From: Heliorestis acidaminivorans | Lineage (GTDB): Bacteria > Bacillota > Desulfitobacteriia > Heliobacteriales > Heliobacteriaceae | Direction: 5' to 3' | DNA: 64,000 nt | NCBI RefSeq assembly: GCF_008933955.1 | Contig: NZ_WBXO01000003.1 | Coordinates: forward strand, 186,001-250,000 | Shown: positions 8,222 to 17,074 of the stretch, in pieces | How the letters are laid out: each line of letters opens with the position of its first letter | How positions within the stretch are numbered: the stretch's first letter is position 1 | Notes under the pieces: model-generated | Database searches by the model: none | Told to the model about the DNA's origin: nothing | The model's input: the letters and a program-made list of their open reading frames with translations, nothing else | Made by a program: the position numbers and the translations under genes

Positions 8222-9481
8222 TTATAAATTGTCTAGATTAGTTAACAAGCTTTTCTGAACCTGATAATTCTTTTTAAAATTACCGTAACTATTTTGAATA
8301 CGCCTGTTTAAGGCTTTTGCTTCATCATATCTTTGTTCACTATAATAATAATCGCCGTATAAGAAAAGACTACCTGCTCTTTCCATGAGTTCACAATAGT
8401 AGACAGCATCAGTTAGTAGACTATGCAGTTGGTTTTTCATACTTTCTAAGCCAGTAGGTGCTGGGATTAGGTTCAATTCATCACGAATAGAGCGGCGCAT
8501 TCTTTTGGCATCATCAATAACAGCGTAATAATCAAACCAGCTTGAATCGCCTTGATAGAGTAGATTGAGAGCATGTTGTAAGTCTGTTTTTGCACCTTCC
8601 CAGCGTTGTTGAATGGCGTCCATGCGTTCAAAAAAAGCTTTATTTTTCTCCAGTTTTTCTAATTTCTCACGATAGATGCGCCGTTCTTCTTCTACGTACA
8701 GAGATAGTTGATTCGTTAAGCTAACAAGATCACTGCGATAAAGTACTTCCATTTGATCTACTTGAGCCAGAGAAAAAAGCTCCTTTGACTCTGACAAGGT
8801 AGCATTAATGCGAACTAAAACAGCATCTGTTTCCTGATTCAAAGGATTTTGTATTACCAAAAGTATGTCTTGATAAATGTTTTTTTGCAAGTTCAGCAGT
8901 TCTGTTATGTTAGTATGAAGCATTTTGTATCTTTCTGGTGCCGTTAGTTCTTTAGTCTTATGCTGTAACTCTCTTGCATTATTTACTTCTTTCTCTAAAA
9001 TTGCAGAAAAATCTGCATTGGGAATTGCCATAGTACCATCTTTTAAGTTATCTTGCAAAGTTGCTGTAAATTTATTATGAACAGTCGCAAGCTCAGTGAC
9101 GATAGCTTCTATGTCATTCATATATTGAGCTTCCCTGTTTTTTTCATTGTTATAATTGATGAGTAAAAAAATTGTAACTACCGCTATAACTAGGCCTACT
9201 GCCAATAGAGGTAAAAAGGCTTTATTCGCGAAAGGGTCTTTCTTTTCCTTATGCTCATTTTGTTCCTCTTGATTAGGGCTTTCTGTAGAGTCTACTTTTT
9301 CTGAATTAGAAATACCTTTGCCTTCTTCAGATTGCTCAGCTATATTCTCTTCTTGTCTCTTTTCTTCCTCCACTGATTCAGTTGACTCTTCTCCTTCCTG
9401 TCCTTTGGTACAAAAAGGACAATGTTCGCTTCCTGTGAATTCGGCACTGCAAAAAGGACAAACTTTCGTATCTATTGTCAT
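8222..9481 (-). CDS. Zinc-ribbon, single-pass membrane protein of unknown function
   Basis: A 419-residue protein. Residues 8-24 form a zinc ribbon with two CPFC knuckles (Cys8, Cys11, Cys21, Cys24). A very acidic Glu/Ser linker to about residue 85 is followed by one membrane segment (about 90-112) and a mostly helical, coiled-coil outer domain of about 300 residues. The layout, cytoplasmic ribbon-linker-TM-outer domain, is common among Firmicute envelope proteins of unknown function. ATG 9481 follows GGAAGGGGGG. I do not recognise a specific family and assign no function. It is a single-gene transcript. Confidence 0.75.
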   Translation of the reverse strand: MTIDTKVCPFCSAEFTGSEHCPFCTKGQEGEESTESVEEEKRQEENIAEQSEEGKGISNSEKVDSTESPNQEEQNEHKEKKDPFANKAFLPLLAVGLVIAVVTIFLLINYNNEKNREAQYMNDIEAIVTELATVHNKFTATLQDNLKDGTMAIPNADFSAILEKEVNNARELQHKTKELTAPERYKMLHTNITELLNLQKNIYQDILLVIQNPLNQETDAVLVRINATLSESKELFSLAQVDQMEVLYRSDLVSLTNQLSLYVEEERRIYREKLEKLEKNKAFFERMDAIQQRWEGAKTDLQHALNLLYQGDSSWFDYYAVIDDAKRMRRSIRDELNLIPAPTGLESMKNQLHSLLTDAVYYCELMERAGSLFLYGDYYYSEQRYDEAKALNRRIQNSYGNFKKNYQVQKSLLTNLDNL

Positions 9482-9827
9482 ATAGCCCCCCTTCCAAAAA
9501 ACAAGCGACAAGAAGCTACATTACAAAAACTGCTCAGTCTAACAGTATTTGCAAAAACGCTTTCCTAGAAGGGGGCTACAGACTAGAAAAATGTGGTATA
9601 AAAGGACGAGTTGTCAAGTATTTTTATTTTTTTGAGTTACACATTAAAGAGGTATGTTATAGTTTTCTGCTACCCTTACAGGACTTACAACCTCCGGTGT
9701 CAAACCTGTTATTAAGGGAAGTGTTTTCATGATGATCCATGGCTTTTCCTGACAGGAAGGTTTCTAAACCATCTATATTTGTTATAGTATATGTGAAATA
9801 AATAGCAGAAAGGAAGTGTCTTATCTT
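9482..9827. other. Intergenic region between divergent genes
   Basis: Shared upstream region of the zinc-ribbon and DUF418 genes. TATAGT near 9784-9790 could be a -10 for the DUF418 gene. A seven-codon ORF with a good ribosome site at 9729-9752 is noted but not called. No RNA family recognised. Confidence 0.4.
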
Positions 9828-11078
9828 TTGGCAACATCGTTACAGCCGACAGCCAAAAAAGAACGAATTATTGAATTAGATATATTGCGTGGTCTTGCTC
9901 TTTTGGGCATCCTAATTGTCAATATGGCTTACTTTAACTCACCTATTATGTATAGTCAGTTAATTGGTATGGAACTTTGGGAAGGACCAATCGATCGTGT
10001 TATGGAAAGATTGATCTTTTTCTTTGGTGAAGGTAAGTTCTATACTATGTTCTCTTTTCTTTTTGGCCTCGGTTTTATCATCTTTATAGAACGAGCTAAA
10101 GAAAAAGTGACTAGACCTAGACTTTTATTTCTTCGTCGTCTTGCCTCCTTACTAGTCTTTGGCTTAATTCATGCTTTTTTCTTCTGGTATGGTGATATAT
10201 TAACCATCTATGGCCTTGTCGGCTTATTACTTTTATTCTTTGTCTACCGACAGCCTAGAACTTTGCTTATCTGGACAGGAATTATGGTATTTCTCTATTT
10301 TATCTTGATCGCTTTCCAAGCTCTTGGGGCCTGGGTTAATGCTCATCATATGGATTATTCCGTAGCAGAACAGGAAGCTCTTTTTACAGCTCAGATCGGA
10401 GCTATGATTGAACAGTCTTATCTAGCTTATGGGCAAGGAACTTGGAGCGAGGTGATGGCACAACGAGTAGCAGATAATTTATTTATGTACTCCTATATTG
10501 TTTTTGCTGTTCCTATCATCTTACCTATGTTTTTACTAGGTGCTTATGTAGGGAAAAAAGGTTGGCATCGTAATCTTTCCGATACTTTACCTCTTCTACG
10601 GAAAATCTGGCTATTTTGTCTACTCACTGGTCTACCGCTGACAGCTATCAAAACTTACGCTTATTTTCAACCAGAACTGACGACTTACTCCTTTTATTAT
10701 ACTTTCTACATGGTCGGAATGATCTTAGGAGATCCCTTGATGAGCTTTTTTTACATGACTTCTATGGTACTTCTAGTTCAAAAACCACTCTGGCGTCAAC
10801 GTTTTGATTTTCTTCGTCCCCTTGGTCAGATGGCTTTGACTAACTATCTTATGCAGACCCTTTTCGCTACCACTATTTTCTACAGCTATGGATTAGGTCT
10901 TTATGGGCAAGTCGGTCCCGCCTTGAGCTTCCTTATTGCCCTGCTAATTTTTTCATTGCAAGTACTATTTAGTCGCTACTGGCTTAGTCGCTATCCCTAC
11001 GGACCTATGGAGCGCCTATGGCGCACTATGACCTATGGAAAGCTTAAACAGAAAGTATCTTCTTCAAGTCATCTGTGA
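9828..11078 (+). CDS. DUF418 family membrane protein
   Basis: A protein of about 416 residues with some ten hydrophobic helices. The start RIIELDILRGLALLGIL and the later FSFLFGLGF are typical of the DUF418/YeiB family, whose N-terminus resembles heparan-alpha-glucosaminide acetyltransferase-like membrane acyltransferases. The C-terminal half carries the DUF418 region ending PYGPMERLWR. Biochemical function is not established. TTG 9828 is chosen with AAAGGAAG 12 bases upstream; the alternative GTG at 9816 overlaps that site. It is followed by a terminator and is probably monocistronic. Confidence 0.85.
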   Translation: MATSLQPTAKKERIIELDILRGLALLGILIVNMAYFNSPIMYSQLIGMELWEGPIDRVMERLIFFFGEGKFYTMFSFLFGLGFIIFIERAKEKVTRPRLLFLRRLASLLVFGLIHAFFFWYGDILTIYGLVGLLLLFFVYRQPRTLLIWTGIMVFLYFILIAFQALGAWVNAHHMDYSVAEQEALFTAQIGAMIEQSYLAYGQGTWSEVMAQRVADNLFMYSYIVFAVPIILPMFLLGAYVGKKGWHRNLSDTLPLLRKIWLFCLLTGLPLTAIKTYAYFQPELTTYSFYYTFYMVGMILGDPLMSFFYMTSMVLLVQKPLWRQRFDFLRPLGQMALTNYLMQTLFATTIFYSYGLGLYGQVGPALSFLIALLIFSLQVLFSRYWLSRYPYGPMERLWRTMTYGKLKQKVSSSSHL

Positions 11079-11207
11079 GTGTCAACCTTATTTAGTAGCA
11101 TCTTTTTACATTCATAGTTTGCACCCTTTGTCAATATGGTTTATACTATAACTATCTGTGAATTTCTTTCTCGTTGCTCTTTCGATAAAGCAACATGCGG
11201 TAACATG

Positions 11208-11239
11208 AACTCCCCAGTTTTTGTTTCTGGGGAGTTTTT
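11208..11239 (+). terminator. Intrinsic terminator before the ABC-F gene
   Basis: AACTCCCCAG and CTGGGGAGTT form a ten-base stem followed by T residues. It lies 57 bases before the ABC-F start, so it ends the DUF418 transcript or acts as an attenuator in the ABC-F leader. A second small hairpin (GTTGC...GCAAC) precedes it at 11172-11194. Confidence 0.75.
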
Positions 11240-11295
11240 CGCGAGCCCGCTGAAGATAGATTTTTAAGAAAATATAAAAGGTAGGTTTTTTGATC

Positions 11296-12909
11296 ATGAT
11301 CGCCACGCAAAATCTAACCCTTCGTTTTGGTAAGAGAGCTCTTTTTGAAGATGTGAACATTAAGTTCACGCCTGGCAACTGCTACGGCCTTATTGGTGCT
11401 AATGGTGCTGGTAAGTCTACTTTTCTAAAAATCCTTTCCGGTGAAGTCGATCAATCAAGCGGTGAAGTGATCAAGACACCAGGCGAGCGCATGGCTGTGC
11501 TTAAGCAGAACCATTATGAGTTTGACGATTTCGAAGTTATCAAAACGGTTATCATGGGTCACAGTCGCCTCTATGAAGTAATGGAGCAAAAAGATGCTCT
11601 CTACGCGAAGCCCGACTTCTCCGAAGAAGACGGTATGCTAGTAGCTGAATTAGAAGGTGAATTCGCTGAGTTAAACGGCTGGGACGCTGAGTCAGAAGCG
11701 GCAGGCCTTCTAACAGGCTTAGGTATCTCCCATGAATTGCATGACAAAAAAATGCATGAGCTAGAAGGCAATATGAAAGTACGAGTCTTGCTAGCGCAAG
11801 CTCTTTTTGGTAATCCTCATATCTTACTTCTCGACGAGCCTACGAACCATTTAGACCTTGATTCTATCAACTGGTTGGAAAACTTCCTTGCTGACTTCAA
11901 AGGGACTGTTATTGTTGTATCTCACGATCGTCACTTCCTTAACCAAGTCTGTACTCATATTGCTGATATTGATTTTGGCAAGATTCAGCTTTATGTAGGT
12001 AACTATGACTTCTGGTATGAGTCTAGTCAGTTGGCTATACAGTTGCAACGTAACGCCAATAAGAAGAAGGAAGAAAAGATTAAAGAATTAGAGCAGTTTA
12101 TTCGTCGCTTTAGCGCTAACGCTTCTAAGTCTAAGCAAGCTACGTCACGGAAAAAGTTGCTGGATAAGATTACAATTGACGATATTAAGCCGTCGAACCG
12201 TAAGTACCCTTACGTAGCCTTTAAGTCTGATCGTGAAGCTGGTAAAGATATTCTTACTATCACAGACTTGAATAAGACAATTGAAGGCGAAAAAGTGCTT
12301 AATAACATTTCTTTCACGATTAACAAAGGTGACAAAATTGCTTTTGTTGGTTCTAATGGTCATGCCAAGACAGCATTGTTTCAAATCCTAATGGGTGAGA
12401 TGGAGCCTGATAGCGGTACCTTTAAGTGGGGCACTACAACAAGTCAAGCTTACTTCCCCAAAGACAACAGTTCTTACTTCAAAAATGTAGATCTCAATTT
12501 GATTGACTGGTTGCGTCAGTACTCTAAAGATCAGGAAGAAAGCTTCGTCCGCGGTTTCTTAGGTCGTATGCTTTTCTCTGGAGAAGAGTCACTGAAAAAA
12601 GTTTCCGTCCTCTCTGGTGGTGAAAAAGTCCGATGCATGCTTTCTCGCATGATGCTTAGCGGAGCTAACGTGCTTATTCTTGATGAGCCTACAAACCACT
12701 TGGACTTAGAGTCTATTACGGCTCTTAACAATGGTTTGATTAGCTTTGATGGTACTATGCTTTTTGTCTCACAAGATCATCAGTTTACCCAGACTATTGC
12801 TAACCGCATCATTGAGATTACAGAAGATGGCATCATGGACCGGGCGATGACTTTTGATGAGTATCTGGAGTTTAAAGCTTCCTTAAAGTCCGAAGAAGCG
12901 GCTGGATAG
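11296..12909 (+). CDS. ABC-F family ATPase (YkpA/YbiT group)
   Basis: A soluble 537-residue twin-ATPase protein of the kind that binds the ribosome E site and rescues or tunes translation. The first domain has Walker A GANGAGKST and DEPTNHLD; the charged ABC-F linker (KKKEEKIKELEQF to about residue 310) follows; the second domain has LSGGEKVR and DEPTNHLD. The first signature is degenerate (LEGNMKVR) and the second Walker A reads GSNGHAKT with Ala in place of Gly, as I recall for YkpA-type proteins. ATG 11296 is preferred; TTG 11290 is also possible after AGGTAGG. No resistance context is seen, so a housekeeping role is likelier than drug resistance. Confidence 0.9.
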   Translation: MIATQNLTLRFGKRALFEDVNIKFTPGNCYGLIGANGAGKSTFLKILSGEVDQSSGEVIKTPGERMAVLKQNHYEFDDFEVIKTVIMGHSRLYEVMEQKDALYAKPDFSEEDGMLVAELEGEFAELNGWDAESEAAGLLTGLGISHELHDKKMHELEGNMKVRVLLAQALFGNPHILLLDEPTNHLDLDSINWLENFLADFKGTVIVVSHDRHFLNQVCTHIADIDFGKIQLYVGNYDFWYESSQLAIQLQRNANKKKEEKIKELEQFIRRFSANASKSKQATSRKKLLDKITIDDIKPSNRKYPYVAFKSDREAGKDILTITDLNKTIEGEKVLNNISFTINKGDKIAFVGSNGHAKTALFQILMGEMEPDSGTFKWGTTTSQAYFPKDNSSYFKNVDLNLIDWLRQYSKDQEESFVRGFLGRMLFSGEESLKKVSVLSGGEKVRCMLSRMMLSGANVLILDEPTNHLDLESITALNNGLISFDGTMLFVSQDHQFTQTIANRIIEITEDGIMDRAMTFDEYLEFKASLKSEEAAG

Positions 12910-12938
12910 GTTTACTGTTTACTTTCTCTAAAGATCAC

Positions 12939-12976
12939 GACCCCTCTAGCAAGTTAATGCTTGAGGGGTCTTTTTT
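12939..12976 (+). terminator. Intrinsic terminator after the ABC-F gene
   Basis: GACCCCTC and GAGGGGTC form the stem, with further pairing AGCA/TGCT inside, followed by six T. Confidence 0.88.
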
Positions 12977-13145
12977 AGCTTTTTGTTTGTCATAGTCAAC
13001 GTCTGGGTAGATTATTAAATGTTCCTTTATACGGGAAAAGCCTAAGTTGTTGAATTATTCTGCTGTTGTCGGTTATTATGAAAGGTAAAGAATATTAGAA
13101 GCTTTTTGCAAGCTCTAGATTCCTGTTATAGAAAGGTGAATGAGA

Positions 13146-14804
13146 TTGGAAACCAAAGGGACATCGTCGAATTTTATTAAGAACATTATCGTGGAAGATT
13201 TACGGACTGGTAAAGTCGATGAAGTAATTACACGTTTTCCTCCCGAACCGAATGGTTACCTTCATATTGGACATGCCAAGTCAATATGCCTAAATTTCGA
13301 TCTAGCCGATGATTTTAGCGGAAAGACAAATCTCCGTTTTGATGATACTAATCCGCTCAAAGAAGATGTAGAGTTCGTAAACTCTATCAAAGAAGATGTA
13401 ACCTGGTTAGGTTACCAGTGGGATGGAATATTTTTCGCTTCTGATTACTTTGAAGAGATGTACAATCGTGCCCTTCTTTTGATCAAAAAAGGAAAAGCTT
13501 ACGTCTGCGATCTTTCGCCGGAAGAGATGCGGGCTATGCGAGGAACTTTGACTGAGCCTGGTAAAGAGAGTCCTTATCGCAACCGTTCTATTGAAGAGAA
13601 TCTTCATCTTTTTGAGAGCATGCGTAAGGGTGAGTTCAAAGACGGAGAAAAAGTTTTACGCGCCAAAATTGACATGGCTTCACCGAACATAAATATGCGC
13701 GATCCTGTTCTCTATCGAATTGCTCACGCTACTCATCATAACACGGGTGATCAATGGTGTATTTATCCTATGTACGATTACGCTCATCCGCTAGGTGATG
13801 CTATTGAAGGCGTTACTCATTCCATCTGTACGCTGGAATTTGAAGATCACCGACCTCTTTATGATTGGGTGATTCGCGAATGTGAGATGGAAGCAAAGCC
13901 TCATCAGTATGAGTTTGCCAGGCTAAATCTGACGCAAACTGTGATGAGTAAACGTAAGCTTAAGCAATTAGTGGACGAGCAAATCGTTGATGGTTGGGAT
14001 GATCCTCGTATGCCCACCATTTCAGGTTTGCGCCGCCGTGGTTTTACAGCCGAAGCAATACGCAATTTTGCACGTGAGATTGGTGTAGCTAAAAGTAACA
14101 GCACCGTAGATGTAAAGATGTTGGAACACTTTATTCGCGAAGATTTGAAGATGAAAGCTCCTCGAACTATGGCTGTACTTCGCCCTTTGAAAGTGGTTAT
14201 TACCAACTACCCAGAAGGTCAAGTAGAAATGTTAGAGGCTGAGAACAACCCCGAGAATCTAGAAATGGGTATGCGTCAGATTCCTTTTTCTCGGGAGATC
14301 TATATTGAGCAAGATGACTTTATGGAAGATCCGCCGAAGAAATACTTTCGCCTCTTCCCAGGCAACGAAGTACGTTTGAAGCACGCCTACTTTATCCGCT
14401 GTGAAGAAGTCATTAAAGATGAGCAAGGTAATGTAATAGAGCTACGTTGTACTTATGATCCAGAAACGAAAAGCGGCAGTGGATTTACAGGTCGTAAGGT
14501 AAAAGGAACGATTCATTGGGTGGAAGCTTCCCAGGCTTTGCAAGCAGACTTTCGTCTTTATGAGCCTCTTCTTCTGGAGAAGGAAGGTGAAGAGAGCACT
14601 TCTTTCTTAGAGCAAATAAATCCTAAGTCTTTAGAAGTTGTCTCTGGCTTGGTGGAACAGAATATGCAAGATAGCAAGGCTCATGATAAGTTTCAATTCT
14701 TCCGCCATGGATATTTTAACGTTGATCCAAAAGACTCTACAGAAGAGCGTCTCGTCTTTAACCATATTGTATCTTTGAAGAGTTCTTTCGTTATTGGTAA
14801 GTAG
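13146..14804 (+). CDS. glnS: Glutaminyl-tRNA synthetase
   Basis: A class I synthetase of about 552 residues that charges tRNA-Gln directly. The catalytic domain begins with [17 protein letters not shown] (HIGH at about 40-43), contains the glutamine pocket region FDDTNP, and has MSKRK as the KMSKS loop at about 267-271. The C-terminal beta-barrel anticodon domains fill the remaining half. Most Firmicutes lack GlnRS and use GatCAB, so this gene is probably an old transfer kept in this lineage. TTG 13146 gives a nine-base spacing from AAAGGTG; ATG 13140 is only about four bases from it. Single gene. Confidence 0.95.
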   Translation: METKGTSSNFIKNIIVEDLRTGKVDEVITRFPPEPNGYLHIGHAKSICLNFDLADDFSGKTNLRFDDTNPLKEDVEFVNSIKEDVTWLGYQWDGIFFASDYFEEMYNRALLLIKKGKAYVCDLSPEEMRAMRGTLTEPGKESPYRNRSIEENLHLFESMRKGEFKDGEKVLRAKIDMASPNINMRDPVLYRIAHATHHNTGDQWCIYPMYDYAHPLGDAIEGVTHSICTLEFEDHRPLYDWVIRECEMEAKPHQYEFARLNLTQTVMSKRKLKQLVDEQIVDGWDDPRMPTISGLRRRGFTAEAIRNFAREIGVAKSNSTVDVKMLEHFIREDLKMKAPRTMAVLRPLKVVITNYPEGQVEMLEAENNPENLEMGMRQIPFSREIYIEQDDFMEDPPKKYFRLFPGNEVRLKHAYFIRCEEVIKDEQGNVIELRCTYDPETKSGSGFTGRKVKGTIHWVEASQALQADFRLYEPLLLEKEGEESTSFLEQINPKSLEVVSGLVEQNMQDSKAHDKFQFFRHGYFNVDPKDSTEERLVFNHIVSLKSSFVIGK

Positions 14805-14824
14805 AGGTTCCTATTAACAAAATC

Positions 14825-14853
14825 TTAACATTTTCTTTCTAGCTCCATAATAT
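14825..14853 (+). promoter_or_regulatory. Candidate promoter of the small Cys-rich protein leader
   Basis: TTAACA (14825-14830), a 17-base spacer and TAATAT (14848-14853) match a sigma-A promoter at 9 of 12 positions. It would start a transcript near 14860, ahead of two short AACGAAGCT elements and the terminator at 14937. Confidence 0.5.
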
Positions 14854-14936
14854 ATTCTGTAGTACAATAAATCTAATAAGATATTAGAGCAACGAAGCTC
14901 TGCAGTGGAATTAACGAAGCTGTATGAGCATGCCCT

Positions 14937-14970
14937 AGTCCTTCACTAATCCATAGTGAAGGACTTTTTT
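14937..14970 (+). terminator. Intrinsic terminator between glnS and the small Cys-rich gene
   Basis: AGTCCTTCACTA and TAGTGAAGGACT form a perfect 12-base stem with a five-base loop and six T. With the candidate promoter at 14825 it would delimit a transcript of about 110 bases. Confidence 0.88.
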
Positions 14971-15047
14971 AATTAATAATTGCAGTAATTAATAAGCTTT
15001 TTTAGGTCTATTCTATGGCAAGGGATAAAGAGGAAGGGGAATGTTTC

Positions 15048-15305
15048 ATGTTTCGCGGAGTTAATAGAAGTTGTGCCAACTGTAATAACAGTTGCCATTG
15101 CCCTTGGAACATGGGCGGTGTTTCATCTGATATCTCTTTTTGTGATGATTGGGAAGATAGTAGAAAGTACTGGACTGAAGTACTTAACTATTCCGAAGCA
15201 AAGATTGATGAGCTAGAAAAAAGCGCTAATCCTTCTAGTCAACGTTACTTGCTTTTTTGGAAGGGTGTAAAAGATACAACTTATCAAGTACTAGATGGGT
15301 TCTAA
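15048..15305 (+). CDS. Small Cys-rich protein of unknown function
   Basis: An 85-residue protein starting MFRGVNRSCANCNNSCHC. Four cysteines in 11 residues (CxxCxxxxCxC) and one later Cys suggest a metal or Fe-S site near the N-terminus; the rest is polar and helical with several Trp and Tyr. ATG 15048 has AAGGGGAA eight bases upstream, and a longer in-frame start at 15015 has no ribosome site. It lies alone between two terminators. I do not recognise the family. Confidence 0.6.
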   Translation: MFRGVNRSCANCNNSCHCPWNMGGVSSDISFCDDWEDSRKYWTEVLNYSEAKIDELEKSANPSSQRYLLFWKGVKDTTYQVLDGF

Positions 15306-15348
15306 GAATAGTAATATAGACAATTTCTAAGACATTATCGACAAGCTG

Positions 15349-15384
15349 AAAGGGCCTTGAGTCTATGACTTAGGCCCTTTTTTT
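15349..15384 (+). terminator. Intrinsic terminator after the small Cys-rich gene
   Basis: AAAGGGCCT and AGGCCCTTT form the lower stem with AGTC/GACT inside, followed by at least five T. Confidence 0.88.
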
Positions 15385-15497
15385 GTCATATATTGCTATT
15401 TGTATTTAAAGAACAATAATGCCTTTCTTTGTGATAAGATTGTTGCATACTTCTCTTTAATAAATATTAAATCACCGCAGAGAGTGAGGCTTAACTT

Positions 15498-17039
15498 ATG
15501 AGCCAACATGATTTGCTTGGCCTTTTTGCTTCCTACGCCTATGTATTGGGTTTACTTATTCTTGCTACATTAATTCAAAAGTGGCGAGGTTATCCTTCTG
15601 AATTTACTCGTAAAATAATACATATCGGTGCAGGTATGTGGATCGTTGGTGCTGTTACATATTTTGATAATTGGCTAATTGGCATCATTCCTATTGCGAC
15701 TTTTATTGTTCTTAACTATATTAGCTACCGCTATGGCCTTGTGAAAGCTATGGACCTTTCTGGTGATAGTCCTGGCACCGTCTACTTTGCTCTTTCCATT
15801 ACCTTGCTGTTGCTTATATTCTGGCCGCAAGATCAAGCTTATATCGCTGTGGCCGCTGTGATGGCCATGACTTGGGGCGATGCTTTTGCAGCTATCTTAG
15901 GACGAGCCTATGGCAAAAAAGCATATTTCATTGGTGGCCATCGTCGCACAATGGAAGGTTCTGCTGTTATGTTTCTGCTTAGCTTTTTCGTAATCTCCTT
16001 AACGTTGATAGTCATGGAAAATCCTTTGCAGATCACTACGATTTTGCTCTTGGCTTTCTTGGCAGGATTAGTGGCTACTATTTTGGAAGCTTTTTCACTG
16101 AAAGGTTTTGATAATATCGCTGTACCTTTGGGAACGGCCTTTACGCTTTGGTTTTTTATTAATACTTTTAATCATTCTTTTTCCTTTCCCTGGCCCACAG
16201 TCTTACTCGGTCTCCTTCTCAGTACAGCTATTGCCCTTCTTGCCTATCAACGTCGGTCTCTTTCTCTAAGTGGTGTTATGGGAGCCATTCTTGTAGGTAC
16301 TTTGATTTTCGGTTTTGGCGGCTTGCTCTGGGGTCTTACACTAATTGCCTTTTTTATCTATGGATCTGTTCTTTCTAAATTCCGAGAAGATCAGAAGAAT
16401 AAAGTAGCCGCTGATAAGTTCGATAAAGGTAGTCGACGCGACTTTGGACAGGCGCTAGCTAATGGAGGCTTTGGTGCTGTAATCGCTGTACTTTACTACT
16501 ATTATCCCTCTGAGTTATGGCTTTTTGCCGCTTTTATCGGTACTATGGCTACAGTTAACGCTGATACTTGGGCTACTGAAATTGGGGTGCTCAGCAAAAA
16601 ACCTCCTCGTTTGATTACGACAGGAAAAGTAGTCACTCCCGGCACTAGCGGAGGTGTCACACCACTAGGTACGACAGCTGTCTTACTAGGTGGACTAGTT
16701 ATTGGTCTCACAGTTTGGCTTTTCACTGGTGTCGCTCATGTGTTGGAACAAGGAACTATTACTGTTATTAGTCATCTCTGGAGCAATAGCTGGATTCTAT
16801 TAGCTGGTATTGTTGGTGGCCTCAGCGGTTCTATGGCTGACAGTTACCTCGGTGCTACTGTACAAGCTATCTATATTAATGCTGAAACAGGGCTAGAAAC
16901 AGAAAAAAAGACTACTCGAAGTGGAAGAAGGAATCACTTCCATCGTGGATGGCCTTTCATGACTAATGATCTGGTCAATTTTATAAGCTCTATCTTCGGA
17001 GCTCTCATTGCGGCCGCTTTCGTCTATCCTTTTATGTAA
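15498..17039 (+). CDS. Fused isoprenol kinase (VTE5/SEC59-like) and DUF92 (VTE6-like) membrane protein
   Basis: A 513-residue polytopic protein. Residues 1 to about 230 match the CTP-dependent polyprenol/phytol kinase family (VTE5, SEC59, Dgk1): RKIIHIGAG, then TWGDAFAAILGR, YGKK and RRTMEGS. Residues about 240-513 match DUF92, the family of VTE6 phytyl-phosphate kinase: SGVMGAILVG, NADTWATEIG, TGKVVTPGTSGGVTPLGT, SMADSYLGATVQ and the terminal ND-VN motif. The two families act in sequence on phytol in plants and cyanobacteria; here they are one chain, so a free C15 or C20 isoprenol could be raised to its diphosphate. The substrate, perhaps farnesol, is inference. Single gene between terminators. 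Confidence 0.85.
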   Translation: MSQHDLLGLFASYAYVLGLLILATLIQKWRGYPSEFTRKIIHIGAGMWIVGAVTYFDNWLIGIIPIATFIVLNYISYRYGLVKAMDLSGDSPGTVYFALSITLLLLIFWPQDQAYIAVAAVMAMTWGDAFAAILGRAYGKKAYFIGGHRRTMEGSAVMFLLSFFVISLTLIVMENPLQITTILLLAFLAGLVATILEAFSLKGFDNIAVPLGTAFTLWFFINTFNHSFSFPWPTVLLGLLLSTAIALLAYQRRSLSLSGVMGAILVGTLIFGFGGLLWGLTLIAFFIYGSVLSKFREDQKNKVAADKFDKGSRRDFGQALANGGFGAVIAVLYYYYPSELWLFAAFIGTMATVNADTWATEIGVLSKKPPRLITTGKVVTPGTSGGVTPLGTTAVLLGGLVIGLTVWLFTGVAHVLEQGTITVISHLWSNSWILLAGIVGGLSGSMADSYLGATVQAIYINAETGLETEKKTTRSGRRNHFHRGWPFMTNDLVNFISSIFGALIAAAFVYPFM

Positions 17040-17072
17040 AAAAGATGCGTCTTAATTAAGGCGCATCTTTTT
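17038..17072. terminator. Bidirectional terminator between convergent genes
   Basis: AAAAAGATGCG and CGCATCTTTTT pair around TCTTAATTAAGG. A and T runs flank both sides, so it can end the kinase-fusion transcript and the minus-strand cbb3/ABC operon. Confidence 0.85.
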
Positions 17073-17074
17073 AC

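Noticed and set aside
9729..9752. Seven-codon leader peptide with a good ribosome site before the DUF418 gene
   Set aside because: No run of regulatory codons, no terminator between it and the next gene, and short ATG-to-stop stretches are expected by chance.
11296..12909. Antibiotic-resistance ABC-F protein
   Set aside because: Sequence features are of the housekeeping YkpA/YbiT group, and the leader shows no ribosome-stalling peptide.
14885..14930. Guanidine-II (mini-ykkC) riboswitch suggested by two ACGA loops
   Set aside because: Only the first ACGA sits in a hairpin loop, flanked by an A-A mismatch, and the second has no clean stem; the downstream gene is not a guanidine-related transporter or enzyme.
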